In this document: one piece after another, positions 49,519 to 58,224 of the stretch
Layout of the letters: each line of letters starts with the position of its first letter
Position numbering within the stretch: the stretch's first letter is position 1
Assembly (NCBI GenBank): GCA_038253325.1
Contig: JBBSHE010000007.1
Location: 17,649-81,648 of the forward strand
Length of the DNA stretch: 64,000 nt
Reading direction: 5' to 3'
From: JBBSHE01 sp038253325
GTDB lineage: Bacteria > Actinomycetota > Actinomycetes > Propionibacteriales > Nocardioidaceae
The notes under the pieces: generated by a model
The model's database searches: none
Told to the model about the DNA's origin: nothing
Seen by the model: the letters and a program-made list of their open reading frames with translations, nothing else
Position numbers and translations under genes: made by a program

Positions 49519-50379
49519 ATGGCTGCTCGCCGTCGAACCTCCCACGCATCCCCTTCTCGGCGGTGGACGTGCGCCGGCGGCGCGAGCCGCCGGGCAACCG
49601 CCGGATGCCTGGTCGCGCTCTCGGTCCTCGTCGGACCCGGCCTGCTCACGTCAACCCAGGCCGCAGCAACGACCGCTGGTCCGGTCATTTCGTTCCAACG
49701 AGTCGGGACGCTGGGACCGGCGTACGTCTACTGGGGCTTCTACACCTGGGACGACAAGACCTCCAAGTGGACGATGAGTCCCGTCGGGGCAAACGACCCG
49801 AAGTCGGTCCCGTCGGACGGCGGCGTCGCCGGCTTTCGGTGGGCGATGGTGGTCAAGGACTCCCGCCCCCCGCGTGCGGCCGGGGACTTCTCGACCATCT
49901 GCCGGGGTACGGCTGCCGCGGACGGCAAGAAGCGGGTCGGGATCGTACTCGACCCGGGGACGGCAGCCGACGCACCGAAGGGCGACACCCCGACCGATCC
50001 GACGGCAACGTGCGCTGTCGTACCGACGACGTTCACCACCCAGCAGGCCTTGCAGAGCGTGGCGAAGATCCGAACCGACAACAGCGGGCTGATCTGCGGG
50101 ATCAACGGCTATCCGACCAAGACCTGTAGCCTGACGGTCGCGCATCCGACGTCTCCCCCAGCAGACCGCCCGATACCGATCGCGAGCATCGTCACCGGGG
50201 CTGCGAGCACCCCCAGCACGCCAACTGGCGCGCCGACGACACCTCCGACCGGCTCGCGAGACTCGAGCTCGAGCACGGCGAACGACTCCAGCTCGCACGC
50301 CGGACTGATCGTGGTGATCGTGGTGATCGTGGTGCTGGCGGTCGGTGGATTCGTCGTCAGCCGCCGACGTCGGACCTGA
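49519..50379 (+). CDS. Anchored extracytoplasmic protein of the B12-regulated ECF cassette
   Basis: 286 residues from ATG 49519 (GGAAAGG upstream). An Arg/Ser-rich start and hydrophobic signal (ATAGCLVALSVLVGPGLLTSTQAAATT) are followed by about 170 extracellular residues with four spaced cysteines (ICRG, ATCAV, LICG, KTCSL) that could form two disulfides, then a Pro/Thr/Ser linker and a C-terminal transmembrane helix (GLIVVIVVIVVLAVGGFVV) ending in RRRRT. This is a type I membrane protein with a cell-surface domain. Being the first gene after a cobalamin riboswitch and just before EcfT/EcfA/EcfS, it could bind corrinoid or a carrier outside the membrane. No domain family recognised. Confidence 0.8.
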   Translation: MAARRRTSHASPSRRWTCAGGASRRATAGCLVALSVLVGPGLLTSTQAAATTAGPVISFQRVGTLGPAYVYWGFYTWDDKTSKWTMSPVGANDPKSVPSDGGVAGFRWAMVVKDSRPPRAAGDFSTICRGTAAADGKKRVGIVLDPGTAADAPKGDTPTDPTATCAVVPTTFTTQQALQSVAKIRTDNSGLICGINGYPTKTCSLTVAHPTSPPADRPIPIASIVTGAASTPSTPTGAPTTPPTGSRDSSSSTANDSSSHAGLIVVIVVIVVLAVGGFVVSRRRRT

Positions 50380-50388
50380 GCAGCATCG

Positions 50389-51483
50389 ATGCGGCCCGTC
50401 GACTCACCCCGGTTCGCTCGCACCCTGCACCCGGGCGCGTGGTGGTTGTGGGCGCTCGGACTGGCCGTCGCCGCGAGCCGGATCACCAACCCGCTCCTCA
50501 ACCTGGTGATCCTCGGCGTCGCCGGGTTCGTCGTGATGGCGCGGCGGTCGCTGTCTCCGTGGGGCAACGCGTACGGTGCATTCCTGCGGCTGGGGCTGAT
50601 GATTGTCGGCGTCCGGGTGATCCTCCAGGCCCTGCTTTCCAGCCAGTCGCAAGGCATCCACGTCATCGTCGATCTGCCCTCGGTGCCGCTGCCAAGCTGG
50701 TTGGCTGGTCTCAAGCTGGGCGGTCTCATCACCTGGGAAGCCGTCCTGGTCGCGTCCTACCAAGGCCTCCAGCTGGCCACCATCCTGTGCTGCATCGGTG
50801 CGGCGAACTCCCTCGCGAACGCGTCGAGGCTGTTGCGCGCCGTCCCGGGGGCGTTGTACGAGGCGGGGGTTTCTGCGGTGGTCGCACTCACGTTCGCCCC
50901 GCAGCTGCTTTCGGACGCGCAGCGGGTGCGATCGGCGCAGCGGCTCCGCGGGTACAACGCCAAGGGCCTGCGCGGGTTTCGCCGGATGGCGATGCCGGTG
51001 CTGGAGGGTGGGCTGGACCGCAGTGTCCAGCTCGCGGCCGCGATGGACAGCCGCGGGTACGGGCGGGCAACGAACACGTCCGCGCGAGTACGCCGGTTGT
51101 CGGCGGCGCTGCTCGTGGTCGGCCTGCTGGCGGTCGCGGTCGGCTGCTACGGCATCCTCACGAGCTCGGCGGCGAGCTGGACGGGTTTCCCGAGCCTCGG
51201 CCTCGGCGGCGCGGCGTGTGTCACCGGGCTGGCGGCCGGCGGCCTCGGCACGATGCGGACGCGTTACCGAGCATCGCCTTGGGCGCTCCCCGAGTGGGCC
51301 GTCGCCGGATCCGGGCTCGCGGTTGCGGTCGGGGTGTTCTGGGTCGCGGCAGGCGCATCGGCCGACGTCCAGGCGTACGACCCGATGGTGCTACCTGCCG
51401 CGCCGCTGCTCGTCGTCGGTGTGATCCTGCTCGGTGCGTTCCCGGCCATCCTGGCCCCTCGGCCGGTGGACGGTCAGCCATGA
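50389..51483 (+). CDS. ecfT: Energy-coupling factor transporter transmembrane protein EcfT
   Basis: 364 residues with about seven to eight hydrophobic segments. The coupling helices carry the EcfT signatures: LRGYNAKGLRGFRRMAMPVLEGGLDRSVQLAAAMDSRGYGR, which includes the A-R-G style coupling motifs contacting the ATPases. The first 130 residues (PLLNLVILGVAGFVVMAR, GLMIVGVRVILQALL) are membrane helices. The C-terminal 100 residues add two to three extra helices, longer than the minimal EcfT. The stop overlaps the ecfA start (ATGA). It links the ATPases with the substrate-binding S component. Confidence 0.9.
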   Translation: MRPVDSPRFARTLHPGAWWLWALGLAVAASRITNPLLNLVILGVAGFVVMARRSLSPWGNAYGAFLRLGLMIVGVRVILQALLSSQSQGIHVIVDLPSVPLPSWLAGLKLGGLITWEAVLVASYQGLQLATILCCIGAANSLANASRLLRAVPGALYEAGVSAVVALTFAPQLLSDAQRVRSAQRLRGYNAKGLRGFRRMAMPVLEGGLDRSVQLAAAMDSRGYGRATNTSARVRRLSAALLVVGLLAVAVGCYGILTSSAASWTGFPSLGLGGAACVTGLAAGGLGTMRTRYRASPWALPEWAVAGSGLAVAVGVFWVAAGASADVQAYDPMVLPAAPLLVVGVILLGAFPAILAPRPVDGQP

Positions 51484-53102
51484 TCTGGTTCAAGGACGTC
51501 AGCGTCACGTACCCCGACTCGGGCCACCCGACGCTCGAGCACGTCAACATCCGGATCGACGAGGGTCAGCTCGCACTGGTCGTCGGGCCGACCGGCTCTG
51601 GGAAGTCGACGTTCCTCAAGGCGATCAACGGTCTCGTCCCCCACTTCACCGGCGGTTCGTTGACCGGTCACGTCGTCGTCGATGACCGGGACACGGCAAC
51701 GAACCGCCCCCGCGACCTGGCCGACGTCGTCGGCTATGTCGGCCAGGACCCGGTCGCCGGGTTCGTGACCGACGCCGTGGAGGACGAGCTCGCGTACAGC
51801 ATGGAGTCCCTCGGGATCGCACCGTCGACGATGCGCAGACGCGTCGAGGAGACCCTGGACCTGCTGGGGCTCGCCGACCTGCGCCACCGGCCGCTGTCGA
51901 AGCTCAGCGGCGGAGAGCGCCAGCGGGTCGCGATCGGCTCGGTGCTGACCGCCCAGCCACGCATCCTCGTCCTCGACGAACCCACGAGCGCACTCGACCC
52001 GCAGGCGGCCGAGGAGGTTCTCGCCGGCCTCCAGCGGTTGGTCCACGACCTCGGGTTGACCGTGGTGCTCGCGGAACACCGCCTGGAGCGGGTCATCCAG
52101 TACGCCGACGAGGTGATCCGGGTCGGGGGTCCCGGCCGTCCGGTCACGTCGGGCGCTCCGCAGACGATGATGCAGGACTCCCCCGTCGCGCCGCCCGTCG
52201 TCGGGCTCGGCCGGCTGATGGACTGGTCACCACTGCCGCTGTCCGTACGCGACGCGCGGCGACAGGCCGTCACCCTGCGGGCACGGCTCGACGTTCTGCC
52301 GCCACCATCACGGCCTGGCCGCGCGGGTAACGGCGTGGCGCGGATGGAAGCCATGGCGGTGACATACGGATCGAGCGTCGCCTTGCGGGGCGTGGACTGG
52401 GACCTGACGGCCGGCCGGGTGACCGCGTTGATGGGACGTAACGGCGCGGGCAAGTCGACGATCCTGAAGGCACTCTGCGGTCTCGTCAGGCCATCGCACG
52501 GGCGGGTGCGGGTCGACGGCCTCGATCCGGCCTCTGCTTCGGCGGCCGAGGTGATCCGGCACGTCGGCCTGGTGCCGCAGGAGGCGGGCGACCTGTTGTT
52601 CTGCGACACCGTCGCTGAGGAGTGCCGGATCGCCGACAAGGATGCCCACGCCGAACCCGGAACATGCCGGCGTCTGGTCTCCCGCCTGGTCCCCGGCGTC
52701 GAGGACAGCCAGCATCCGCGGGACCTCTCGGAGGGACAGCGACTGGTCCTGGCGCTCTCGGTCGTCCTCGTCGCGCGGCCGTCCCTGGTGCTGCTCGACG
52801 AACCCACCCGGGGGCTGGACTATCTGGCCAAGGCACATCTCGTCGAGGTCCTGGCAGAGCTCCGCGCAGACGGTCACGGTGTCGTCGTTGCGACCCACGA
52901 CGTCGAGCTCGCCGCCGAGGTCGCCGACGAGGTGGTGGTCGTCGCGGAGGGCGAGTTGGTGGCGCGAGGTCCAGCAGCGGAGGTGCTGGTCGCCTCACCG
53001 GCGTTCGCTCCGCAGACGGCGAAGATCGTCGCGCCACTCCCCTACCTCACGGTGTCCGAGGTTGCGGCGGCACTGCGACGCGAGACCTGCGGAGCCGGGT
53101 GA
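51480..53102 (+). CDS. ecfA: Double-domain ECF ABC ATPase
   Basis: 540 residues with two ABC domains in one chain, replacing separate EcfA and EcfA'. Domain 1: Walker A GPTGSGKST (36-44), Q-loop GYVGQDP, signature LSGGERQR, Walker B LVLDEPTSALD, His switch in VVLAEHRLERV. Domain 2: Walker A GRNGAGKST, Q-loop VGLVPQE, signature weakened to LSEGQRLV, Walker B VLLDEPTRGLD, His switch VVVATHDVELA. EcfA proteins power uptake of vitamins. Coupled to ecfT by ATGA and to the next gene by TGATG. Confidence 0.94.
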   Translation: MIWFKDVSVTYPDSGHPTLEHVNIRIDEGQLALVVGPTGSGKSTFLKAINGLVPHFTGGSLTGHVVVDDRDTATNRPRDLADVVGYVGQDPVAGFVTDAVEDELAYSMESLGIAPSTMRRRVEETLDLLGLADLRHRPLSKLSGGERQRVAIGSVLTAQPRILVLDEPTSALDPQAAEEVLAGLQRLVHDLGLTVVLAEHRLERVIQYADEVIRVGGPGRPVTSGAPQTMMQDSPVAPPVVGLGRLMDWSPLPLSVRDARRQAVTLRARLDVLPPPSRPGRAGNGVARMEAMAVTYGSSVALRGVDWDLTAGRVTALMGRNGAGKSTILKALCGLVRPSHGRVRVDGLDPASASAAEVIRHVGLVPQEAGDLLFCDTVAEECRIADKDAHAEPGTCRRLVSRLVPGVEDSQHPRDLSEGQRLVLALSVVLVARPSLVLLDEPTRGLDYLAKAHLVEVLAELRADGHGVVVATHDVELAAEVADEVVVVAEGELVARGPAAEVLVASPAFAPQTAKIVAPLPYLTVSEVAAALRRETCGAG

Positions 53103-53959
53103 TGGCGACCCAGGTACGCGGCGTTGCCGCCGTCCACCCGCCGCGGGCCGTGCCGCTGCGGCTCAGGTCGGCGCTCGTCCTGGGCGCCGTCTCGCTGCTC
53201 GGCGTCGTCGCGTTCTGCTGGCCGTTCGTGATCCAGCCCGGATCGGCGCTCGACAACTCCCACGGTGGCGACGCACCCTGGTTGTTCGCGATCCTGCTGC
53301 CGCTGCTCGTCGCCGTCGTTGTCTCCGAGCTCACAGCCGGTCAGCTGGATGCGAAGGCGATCGCGATGCTCGGGATGCTGGCCGCCATCGGCGCCGCCCT
53401 GCGCGCTCTCGGACCGGGCGCTGCCGGCCTCGAGCCGACGTTCATCGTGATCGTGCTCGGCGGCCGGGTGTTCGGTCGTGGGTTCGGGTTCGTGCTCGGC
53501 GCGCTGAGCCTGTTCGTGGGTGCGCTGGTGACCGGTGGCGTCGGGCCGTGGCTGCCGTTCCAGATGTTCGCGGCCGGGTGGGTCGGCCTGCTGGCGGGAT
53601 GCCTGCCTAGGTTGCGAGGCCGCCTCGAGCTGCTGCTGCTGGTGGCGTACTCGATCATCGCGGGTCTGCTCTATGGGTTCCTGATCAACTTGTACTTCTG
53701 GCCGTTCGCGGCTTACGCGCCGGAGATCAGCTACCTGCCGGGCGCCTCACTGACGACGAACCTGCACCACTACCTGGTGTTCTGGTCCACCACGTCTTTG
53801 GGCTGGGACGTCCCGCGGGGGATCCTGACCGGCGTGGTGATCGTGCTCGCCGGCCGCCCGCTGCTGACGGCCCTGCGCCGGACGGCCCGCCTCGCGTCGT
53901 TCGCCGAGGCGGTACCGCCGAGCGTGCCTTCGACGGCTACCGCTGGCAGCCGCAGCTGA
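53102..53959 (+). CDS. ECF transporter S component, probable cobalamin/corrinoid specificity
   Basis: 285 residues, about six transmembrane helices. The central stretch AIAMLGMLAAIGAALRALGPGAAGLEPTFIVIVLGGRVFGRGFGFVLGALSLFVGALVTGGVGPWLPFQMFAAGWVGLLAG has the small-residue AxxxA-type first helix and the G-rich P-loop-like pattern of S components, which bind the vitamin in the membrane. It overlaps the ecfA stop as TGATG. Specificity is not readable from sequence; the cobalamin riboswitch at the head of the operon is the argument for B12 or a B12 precursor. A cobalt-transporting CbiM lacks this layout, so cobalt is less likely. Confidence 0.85.
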   Translation: MATQVRGVAAVHPPRAVPLRLRSALVLGAVSLLGVVAFCWPFVIQPGSALDNSHGGDAPWLFAILLPLLVAVVVSELTAGQLDAKAIAMLGMLAAIGAALRALGPGAAGLEPTFIVIVLGGRVFGRGFGFVLGALSLFVGALVTGGVGPWLPFQMFAAGWVGLLAGCLPRLRGRLELLLLVAYSIIAGLLYGFLINLYFWPFAAYAPEISYLPGASLTTNLHHYLVFWSTTSLGWDVPRGILTGVVIVLAGRPLLTALRRTARLASFAEAVPPSVPSTATAGSRS

Positions 53960-54025
53960 AGTACGTGATGTCCCAGTGGCTGCCTTCGTCGATCGTGTCG
54001 CCGTCGGCGCCGCCGTGACGGGGCT

Positions 54026-54814
54026 CTAACGCGCTTCCAGCACCGCGAGGTCGCGCGCCGCGAAGCGGTGGTGGTCGCACTCCTCCTCCATCACCACGCC
54101 GAGGCACTCTCCGACCGAGCGGGACTCCTCTGGGTAACCGGGAGCCGGCGCACGCCTGCACGTCCGTTCGAGGTCGGTGTCAATGAGACCGTCGACGATG
54201 CCCCGCACCAGCGCCATCCGGTCGGCACGCGCCTCCATCACCTCGGCGAACGACGGACGCGCGTCGAGGTCGATGCCGAGCGCCGCCGCGTCCGCGGCCG
54301 CATAGGCGGTTTGGGGGACGCCGAGCCGGTGGAAAGGCGTCGGCTCGTCGAGGACCGTACGACTCGCCCAGGAGTCGGTGATGAAGACGAGATGGCGCAG
54401 CGTCTCGACGAAGGACCACTCGTCGTCGACCCTTTCGTCGAGAGCCCGTTCCGGCAGCCGCTCGGCGCGGACGACCGTGTCGGACCAAAGCCGTTCGACG
54501 GTGTCCCACATCGCTCGGAAGTCGTCGGCCGTCGCCAACTGTCGGAGCGACACACGCTCAGGGTTTCGCCGGTCGAGCTCGGCGTCCACGAACGCCGTGA
54601 CGTCGACGCCGTTGACGACGAGCCCGTCGACGTACCCGGACATGTCGACGTTCATGAGGAACGCGTCGACGATCTTGACGCCGGTCATGTCGCAGTCGAC
54701 GAACCTCGCGCCGGCGAGATCGCGCACCGTGAACCGGGCGCCGCGAAACTCGTCGTTGTTGCCGTCGTCGTGATAACCCGCCGACCACCGATGTGGACCG
54801 TATTGCGCTGGCAT
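54026..54814 (-). CDS. DinB-superfamily protein with pentapeptide-like N terminus
   Basis: 262 residues. The first 70 residues (DEFRGARFTVRDLAGARFVDCDMTGVKIVDAFLMNVDMSGYVDGLVVNGVDV) resemble pentapeptide repeats (A(D/N)LXX). From about residue 88 a DinB-type four-helix bundle begins: DTVERLWSDTVVRAERLPERALDERVDDEWSFVETLRHLVFITDSWASRTVLDE, with the metal-site His in LRHLVF and a second pair in EEECDHHRFAARDL. DinB-like proteins often transfer mycothiol or use it as cofactor in actinobacteria. Catalytic role unproven. Convergent with the ECF operon. Confidence 0.85.
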   Translation of the reverse strand: MPAQYGPHRWSAGYHDDGNNDEFRGARFTVRDLAGARFVDCDMTGVKIVDAFLMNVDMSGYVDGLVVNGVDVTAFVDAELDRRNPERVSLRQLATADDFRAMWDTVERLWSDTVVRAERLPERALDERVDDEWSFVETLRHLVFITDSWASRTVLDEPTPFHRLGVPQTAYAAADAAALGIDLDARPSFAEVMEARADRMALVRGIVDGLIDTDLERTCRRAPAPGYPEESRSVGECLGVVMEEECDHHRFAARDLAVLEAR

Positions 54815-54872
54815 CGCGCAAGTGTCCCCGATCGACCGGCCGCGGACAACCGCAGGTACCGGCCTGGAGCAG

Positions 54873-55979
54873 TCAGCGGACCGGGGTCTTTGGTTTCACG
54901 AATGGAGGCTTGACGACCCGGAACGGGTGTTTGCGGCCACGGATGTCCACGGCAACCGCGTCCCCGTCCGAGACGGACGGCTCGAGGAGTGCCAGCGCGA
55001 TCCCTCGGCGCAGCGTCGGGGAAAATGTGCCGGACGTGACCGTACCGAGCGGGTCGCCGTGCTCGGCGAGGACCGACATGCCCGGCCGTGGGATCCCGCG
55101 GCCCTCAGCCACCAGGCCTCGCAGCGTACGTCGTGGTCCCTCGGCCCGTTCCGCTGCCAGCGCGTCGGCGCCCCAGAACGTGGGTTTCCCCCATCCGATC
55201 GCCCAGCTCAGCCGCGCCTGGACCGGCGTGATCTCCAGCGACAGGTCCTGGCCATGCAGGGGATACCCCATCTCGGTCCGTAGGGTGTCGCGCGCACCGA
55301 GCCCCGCCGGCACGAGGTTGTACGCTTCGCCGGCCGCGATGATCGAGTCCCAAAGCGAGACCGCCGCCGCTCGGGGGACCACCAGCTCGTAGCCGCGCTC
55401 ACCCGTGTACCCGGTCCGGCACACGGTGACCGGGACACCGTCGTGCTGCACCTCGACGAACGACATGTAGTCGTGTCCGACCGGGAACCCGATGGCGGCG
55501 AGCACCTCGTCGCCATCGGTGCCCTGGACGGCGAGGACGGCGTACTCGTGGTGCCGATTCGTGACCGCGACACCGTCCGGAGCCTCGGCGGCCAACCGGG
55601 CCGTGACGTCGGCCGTGTTCGCCGCGTTGGGCACCAGAAAGATGTCGTCGTCGGTGCGCCGGTAGGCGATCAGATCGTCGACCGCACCGCCGGACGCGTC
55701 GCAGCACAACGTGTACTGCGCCTGCCCGGCAACGATCTTGTCGAGGTCGGCGGTCAGACACGCGTTGACGTACGCGGCCGCACCGGGGCCCGCGACCTGG
55801 ACCTTGCCGAGGTGGCTGACGTCGAAGAGCCCGACCGAGGTCCGGACCGCCTGATGCTCCCTCATCACGCCGGAGTACTCGAGGGGCATCGACCACCCGG
55901 CGAACAGAGCGAACTTCGCACCGAGGCCCACCTGTCGCTCATGGAGGGGAGACGTCAGCTCGACACGGTCTCCGGGCAT
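54873..55979 (-). CDS. gcvT: Glycine cleavage system T protein (aminomethyltransferase)
   Basis: 368 residues. Transfers the aminomethyl carbon from H-protein lipoamide to tetrahydrofolate, releasing ammonia. Signatures: SPLHERQVGLGAKFALFAGWSMPLEYSGVMREHQAVRTSVGLFDVSHLGKVQVAG, QYTLCCDASGGAVDDLIAYR (catalytic Asp region), RTGYTGERGYEL, and GLGARDTLRTEMGYPLHG, all typical. Starts at ATG 55979 with TACGTT six bases ahead, suggesting a leaderless mRNA. An upstream open frame extends into antisense of the pepA remnant and is dismissed. No gcvH or gcvP in the window. Confidence 0.95.
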   Translation of the reverse strand: MPGDRVELTSPLHERQVGLGAKFALFAGWSMPLEYSGVMREHQAVRTSVGLFDVSHLGKVQVAGPGAAAYVNACLTADLDKIVAGQAQYTLCCDASGGAVDDLIAYRRTDDDIFLVPNAANTADVTARLAAEAPDGVAVTNRHHEYAVLAVQGTDGDEVLAAIGFPVGHDYMSFVEVQHDGVPVTVCRTGYTGERGYELVVPRAAAVSLWDSIIAAGEAYNLVPAGLGARDTLRTEMGYPLHGQDLSLEITPVQARLSWAIGWGKPTFWGADALAAERAEGPRRTLRGLVAEGRGIPRPGMSVLAEHGDPLGTVTSGTFSPTLRRGIALALLEPSVSDGDAVAVDIRGRKHPFRVVKPPFVKPKTPVR

Positions 55980-56066
55980 GCGCGAAACGTATCGCACGGC
56001 GACCGAGCCGACACCTGTCTTAGAGTCGACCCCGACGCCTCGGATGGCCAGGGAGGATGGGGCTTC

Positions 56067-56234
56067 GTGACCAAGATCAGCCTCCGCTCCTCCGCGCCGG
56101 CCGGACTCCGAGCCGATGCTCTCGTCGTCGGGTTCCACGAGGTCGACGGCGACCGCGCGTACGGGTACACGCCACACGGCGGCACCGGCATGGCTGTCCG
56201 GACCCTCGTGCAGTTCGCCGCCGACCGATCCTGA
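56067..56234 (+). pseudogene. pepA: Remnant of leucyl aminopeptidase with a large internal deletion
   Basis: A 55-codon frame from GTG 56067 (GGGAGG upstream) reads VTKISLRSSAPAGLRADALVVGF, the N terminus of M17 leucyl aminopeptidase, and then directly DRAYGYTPHGGTGMAVRTLVQFA, the extreme C terminus (the GYTPKGGTG.PVRTL ending). Everything between, including the metal-binding and catalytic domain of roughly 450 residues, is gone. pepA normally stands between gcvT and lpdA in actinomycetes, which agrees with its place here. I interpret it as an in-frame deletion leaving a non-functional mini-gene. Confidence 0.8.
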
Positions 56235-56335
56235 TTGCCGCGGCGCTCGCGGGCGCGGTGCCGACCCGTGGACCCGTGGCGGTGGCCCAATCGCACCGTT
56301 GGCCCAGGCACACCGTGGCGTCCCGGCGCGGCAGC

Positions 56336-56644
56336 CTACTGGCCGGCCTTCTTTCGACGGTTGTACTCGCGCATTCGCTCGGGATATCCCACGACGGCGG
56401 CGTCATAGCTCGGGATGGAGTGGTCGTTGGCGAAGGAATGTGCCCACTCGACCGACGGGACCCGGCGGCGGGTCCACTCACCGTCGACGGCGACCAGGAG
56501 GAGCGTCGTGTCGGTGACCGCTGTGCGCGGCTCGACGAAGCCTTCGATCCCGTGCCGACTCGCGATCCATTCCTTGAGGTGCTGGGCGTCGGCGGTCTCG
56601 GCAGCACGCAGCGTGCCGGCCCGCTTTCGTCGTAACCAGCCCAT
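56336..56644 (-). CDS. Small conserved actinobacterial protein
   Basis: 102 residues, ATG at 56644. Pattern: MGWLRRKRAGTLRAAETADAQHLKEW, then GIEGFVEPRTAVTDTTLLLVAVDGEWTRRRVPS, ending AAVVGYPERMREYNRRKKAG. The core GVEAFVEPRT..T.TT...VA.DGEWTRRRV is shared by small actinobacterial proteins at this locus between the aminopeptidase and lpdA genes. Function unknown; the basic ends suggest nucleic-acid or acidic-partner binding. Divergent from lpdA. Confidence 0.85.
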   Translation of the reverse strand: MGWLRRKRAGTLRAAETADAQHLKEWIASRHGIEGFVEPRTAVTDTTLLLVAVDGEWTRRRVPSVEWAHSFANDHSIPSYDAAVVGYPERMREYNRRKKAGQ

Positions 56645-56747
56645 CGGAGTCCTTTCGCCACAATCGCTGGTTCCAGTATGACCGAGAGATCCAACGGTAA
56701 CGAGATGCCGAGACCTGTGCGCGGCTGCGCCGAACCGAGGTGGAAGG

Positions 56748-58163
56748 ATGACGGCGGATCAGCAACCAGCTTCGGAGGTGCGGGTGCCGGACCAGACCCA
56801 TGACCTCGTGATCGTCGGCGGCGGCAGCGGCGGCTACGCCTGTGCGCTGCGTGCTGCCGAGCTTGGGCTCGACGTGGTGCTCGTCGAGCAGGACAAGCTG
56901 GGAGGCACCTGCCTGCATCGGGGGTGCATCCCGACGAAGGCGCTGCTGCACGCGGGAGAGGTCGCCGACACCGTCCGCGCGTCCGAGGTGTTCGGCGTCA
57001 GCGCATCGCTGAACGGCGTCGACCTGTCGAAGGTGAACGCCTACAAGACGGGCGTCGTCAGTCGACTCTACAAGGGCCTCCAGGGTCTGATCAGCGGTCG
57101 TGGCATCACCTTCGTCGAGGGCCATGGACGGCTCGTCGGCCCGGACACGGTCGATGTCGACGGACGGACGTACGTGGGTCGCCACGTCGTGCTCGCGACC
57201 GGATCGTACGCACGCACGCTGCCAGGTCTCGACATCGACGGCGAACGCGTACTGACCAGTGACCAGGCCTTGGTGATCGATCAGGTTCCGGATCGAGCCG
57301 TGATCCTCGGTGGCGGCGTGATCGGCGTCGAGTTCGCGTCCGCCTGGACGTCGTTCGGCACGGAGGTGACCATCGTCGAGGCGCTTCCCCACCTCCTTCC
57401 CACCGAGGACGAGGCCTGCTCCAAGGCGGTCGAGCGCGCTTTCCGCAAGCGCGGAATCCGGTTCGAGACCGGCACCCCGTTCGACTCGGTGACGAAGACC
57501 GGCGGGCGCGTCCGCGTCGCGACGACCGACGGGACAACGTGCGACGCCGACCTGCTGCTGGTAGCCGTCGGAAGGGGACCGACGACGGCCGATCTCGGCT
57601 ACGCGGAGCAGGGGGTCGCCATGGATCGCGGCTTCGTGTTGACCGACCGGCGACTCAGCACAAACATCCGCGGCGTCTTTGCGGTCGGTGACATCGTTCC
57701 CGGTCTCCAGCTGGCGCATCGCGGGTTCCAGCACGGCATCTTCGTCGCCGAGGAGATCGCCGGTCTCGCGCCTGCGCCGATCGACGAGGACGGCATCCCC
57801 CGCGTCACGTACTGCGAGCCCGAAGTGGCGTCGGTGGGCCTGACCGAGGCGAGTGCGGTCGAGAAGTTCGGTTCCGACGCCGTCGCGACGTACACCTACG
57901 ACCTCGGCGGCAACGGCAAGAGCCAGATCCTCAAGACTGCCGGCTTCGTGAAACTGGTACGCCAGGTCGACGGCCCCGTCGTCGGCGTGCACATGGTCGG
58001 ATCTCGCGTCGGAGAGCTGGTCGGCGAGGCCCAGCTGATCACGAACTGGGAGGCGTTTCCCGAGGACGTCGCATCGCTTGTGCACATGCATCCGACCCAG
58101 ACCGAAGCGCTCGGCGAGGCCCACCTCGCGCTCGCCGGGAAGCCTCTGCACGCGCACTCGTGA
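56748..58163 (+). CDS. lpdA: Dihydrolipoyl dehydrogenase (E3)
   Basis: 471 residues. Reoxidises dihydrolipoyl groups of 2-oxo acid dehydrogenase and glycine cleavage complexes with NAD. FAD site VIVGGGSGGYACALRAAELG, redox-active disulfide GGTCLHRGCIPTK (Cys55 and Cys60), NAD site VILGGGVIGVEFAS, second FAD contact TNIRGVFAVGDIVPGLQLAH, and C-terminal HPTQTE supplying the catalytic His-Glu of the partner subunit. The start ATG at 56748 is supported by AGGTGGAAGG; the first 17 residues are unconserved. It lies 61 bp upstream of sucB, so E3 and E2 are likely cotranscribed. Confidence 0.96.
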   Translation: MTADQQPASEVRVPDQTHDLVIVGGGSGGYACALRAAELGLDVVLVEQDKLGGTCLHRGCIPTKALLHAGEVADTVRASEVFGVSASLNGVDLSKVNAYKTGVVSRLYKGLQGLISGRGITFVEGHGRLVGPDTVDVDGRTYVGRHVVLATGSYARTLPGLDIDGERVLTSDQALVIDQVPDRAVILGGGVIGVEFASAWTSFGTEVTIVEALPHLLPTEDEACSKAVERAFRKRGIRFETGTPFDSVTKTGGRVRVATTDGTTCDADLLLVAVGRGPTTADLGYAEQGVAMDRGFVLTDRRLSTNIRGVFAVGDIVPGLQLAHRGFQHGIFVAEEIAGLAPAPIDEDGIPRVTYCEPEVASVGLTEASAVEKFGSDAVATYTYDLGGNGKSQILKTAGFVKLVRQVDGPVVGVHMVGSRVGELVGEAQLITNWEAFPEDVASLVHMHPTQTEALGEAHLALAGKPLHAHS

Positions 58164-58224
58164 TGTGCGTAGGCTGGCCCTGGGCATGACTGCCCGGCGA
58201 AGACCTGCGAGGAGAAGCCCACCG

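Noticed and set aside
53937..54161. Small minus-strand frame ending in SHWDITYFSCGCQR
   Set aside because: Its body is a shadow of the DinB-family gene; only about 25 codons lie in the gap and I recognise no family, although the Cys-rich end is curious.
55980..56066. Possible glycine riboswitch upstream of gcvT
   Set aside because: Only 87 bp separate gcvT and the pepA remnant, too short, and none of the conserved glycine-aptamer blocks is present.
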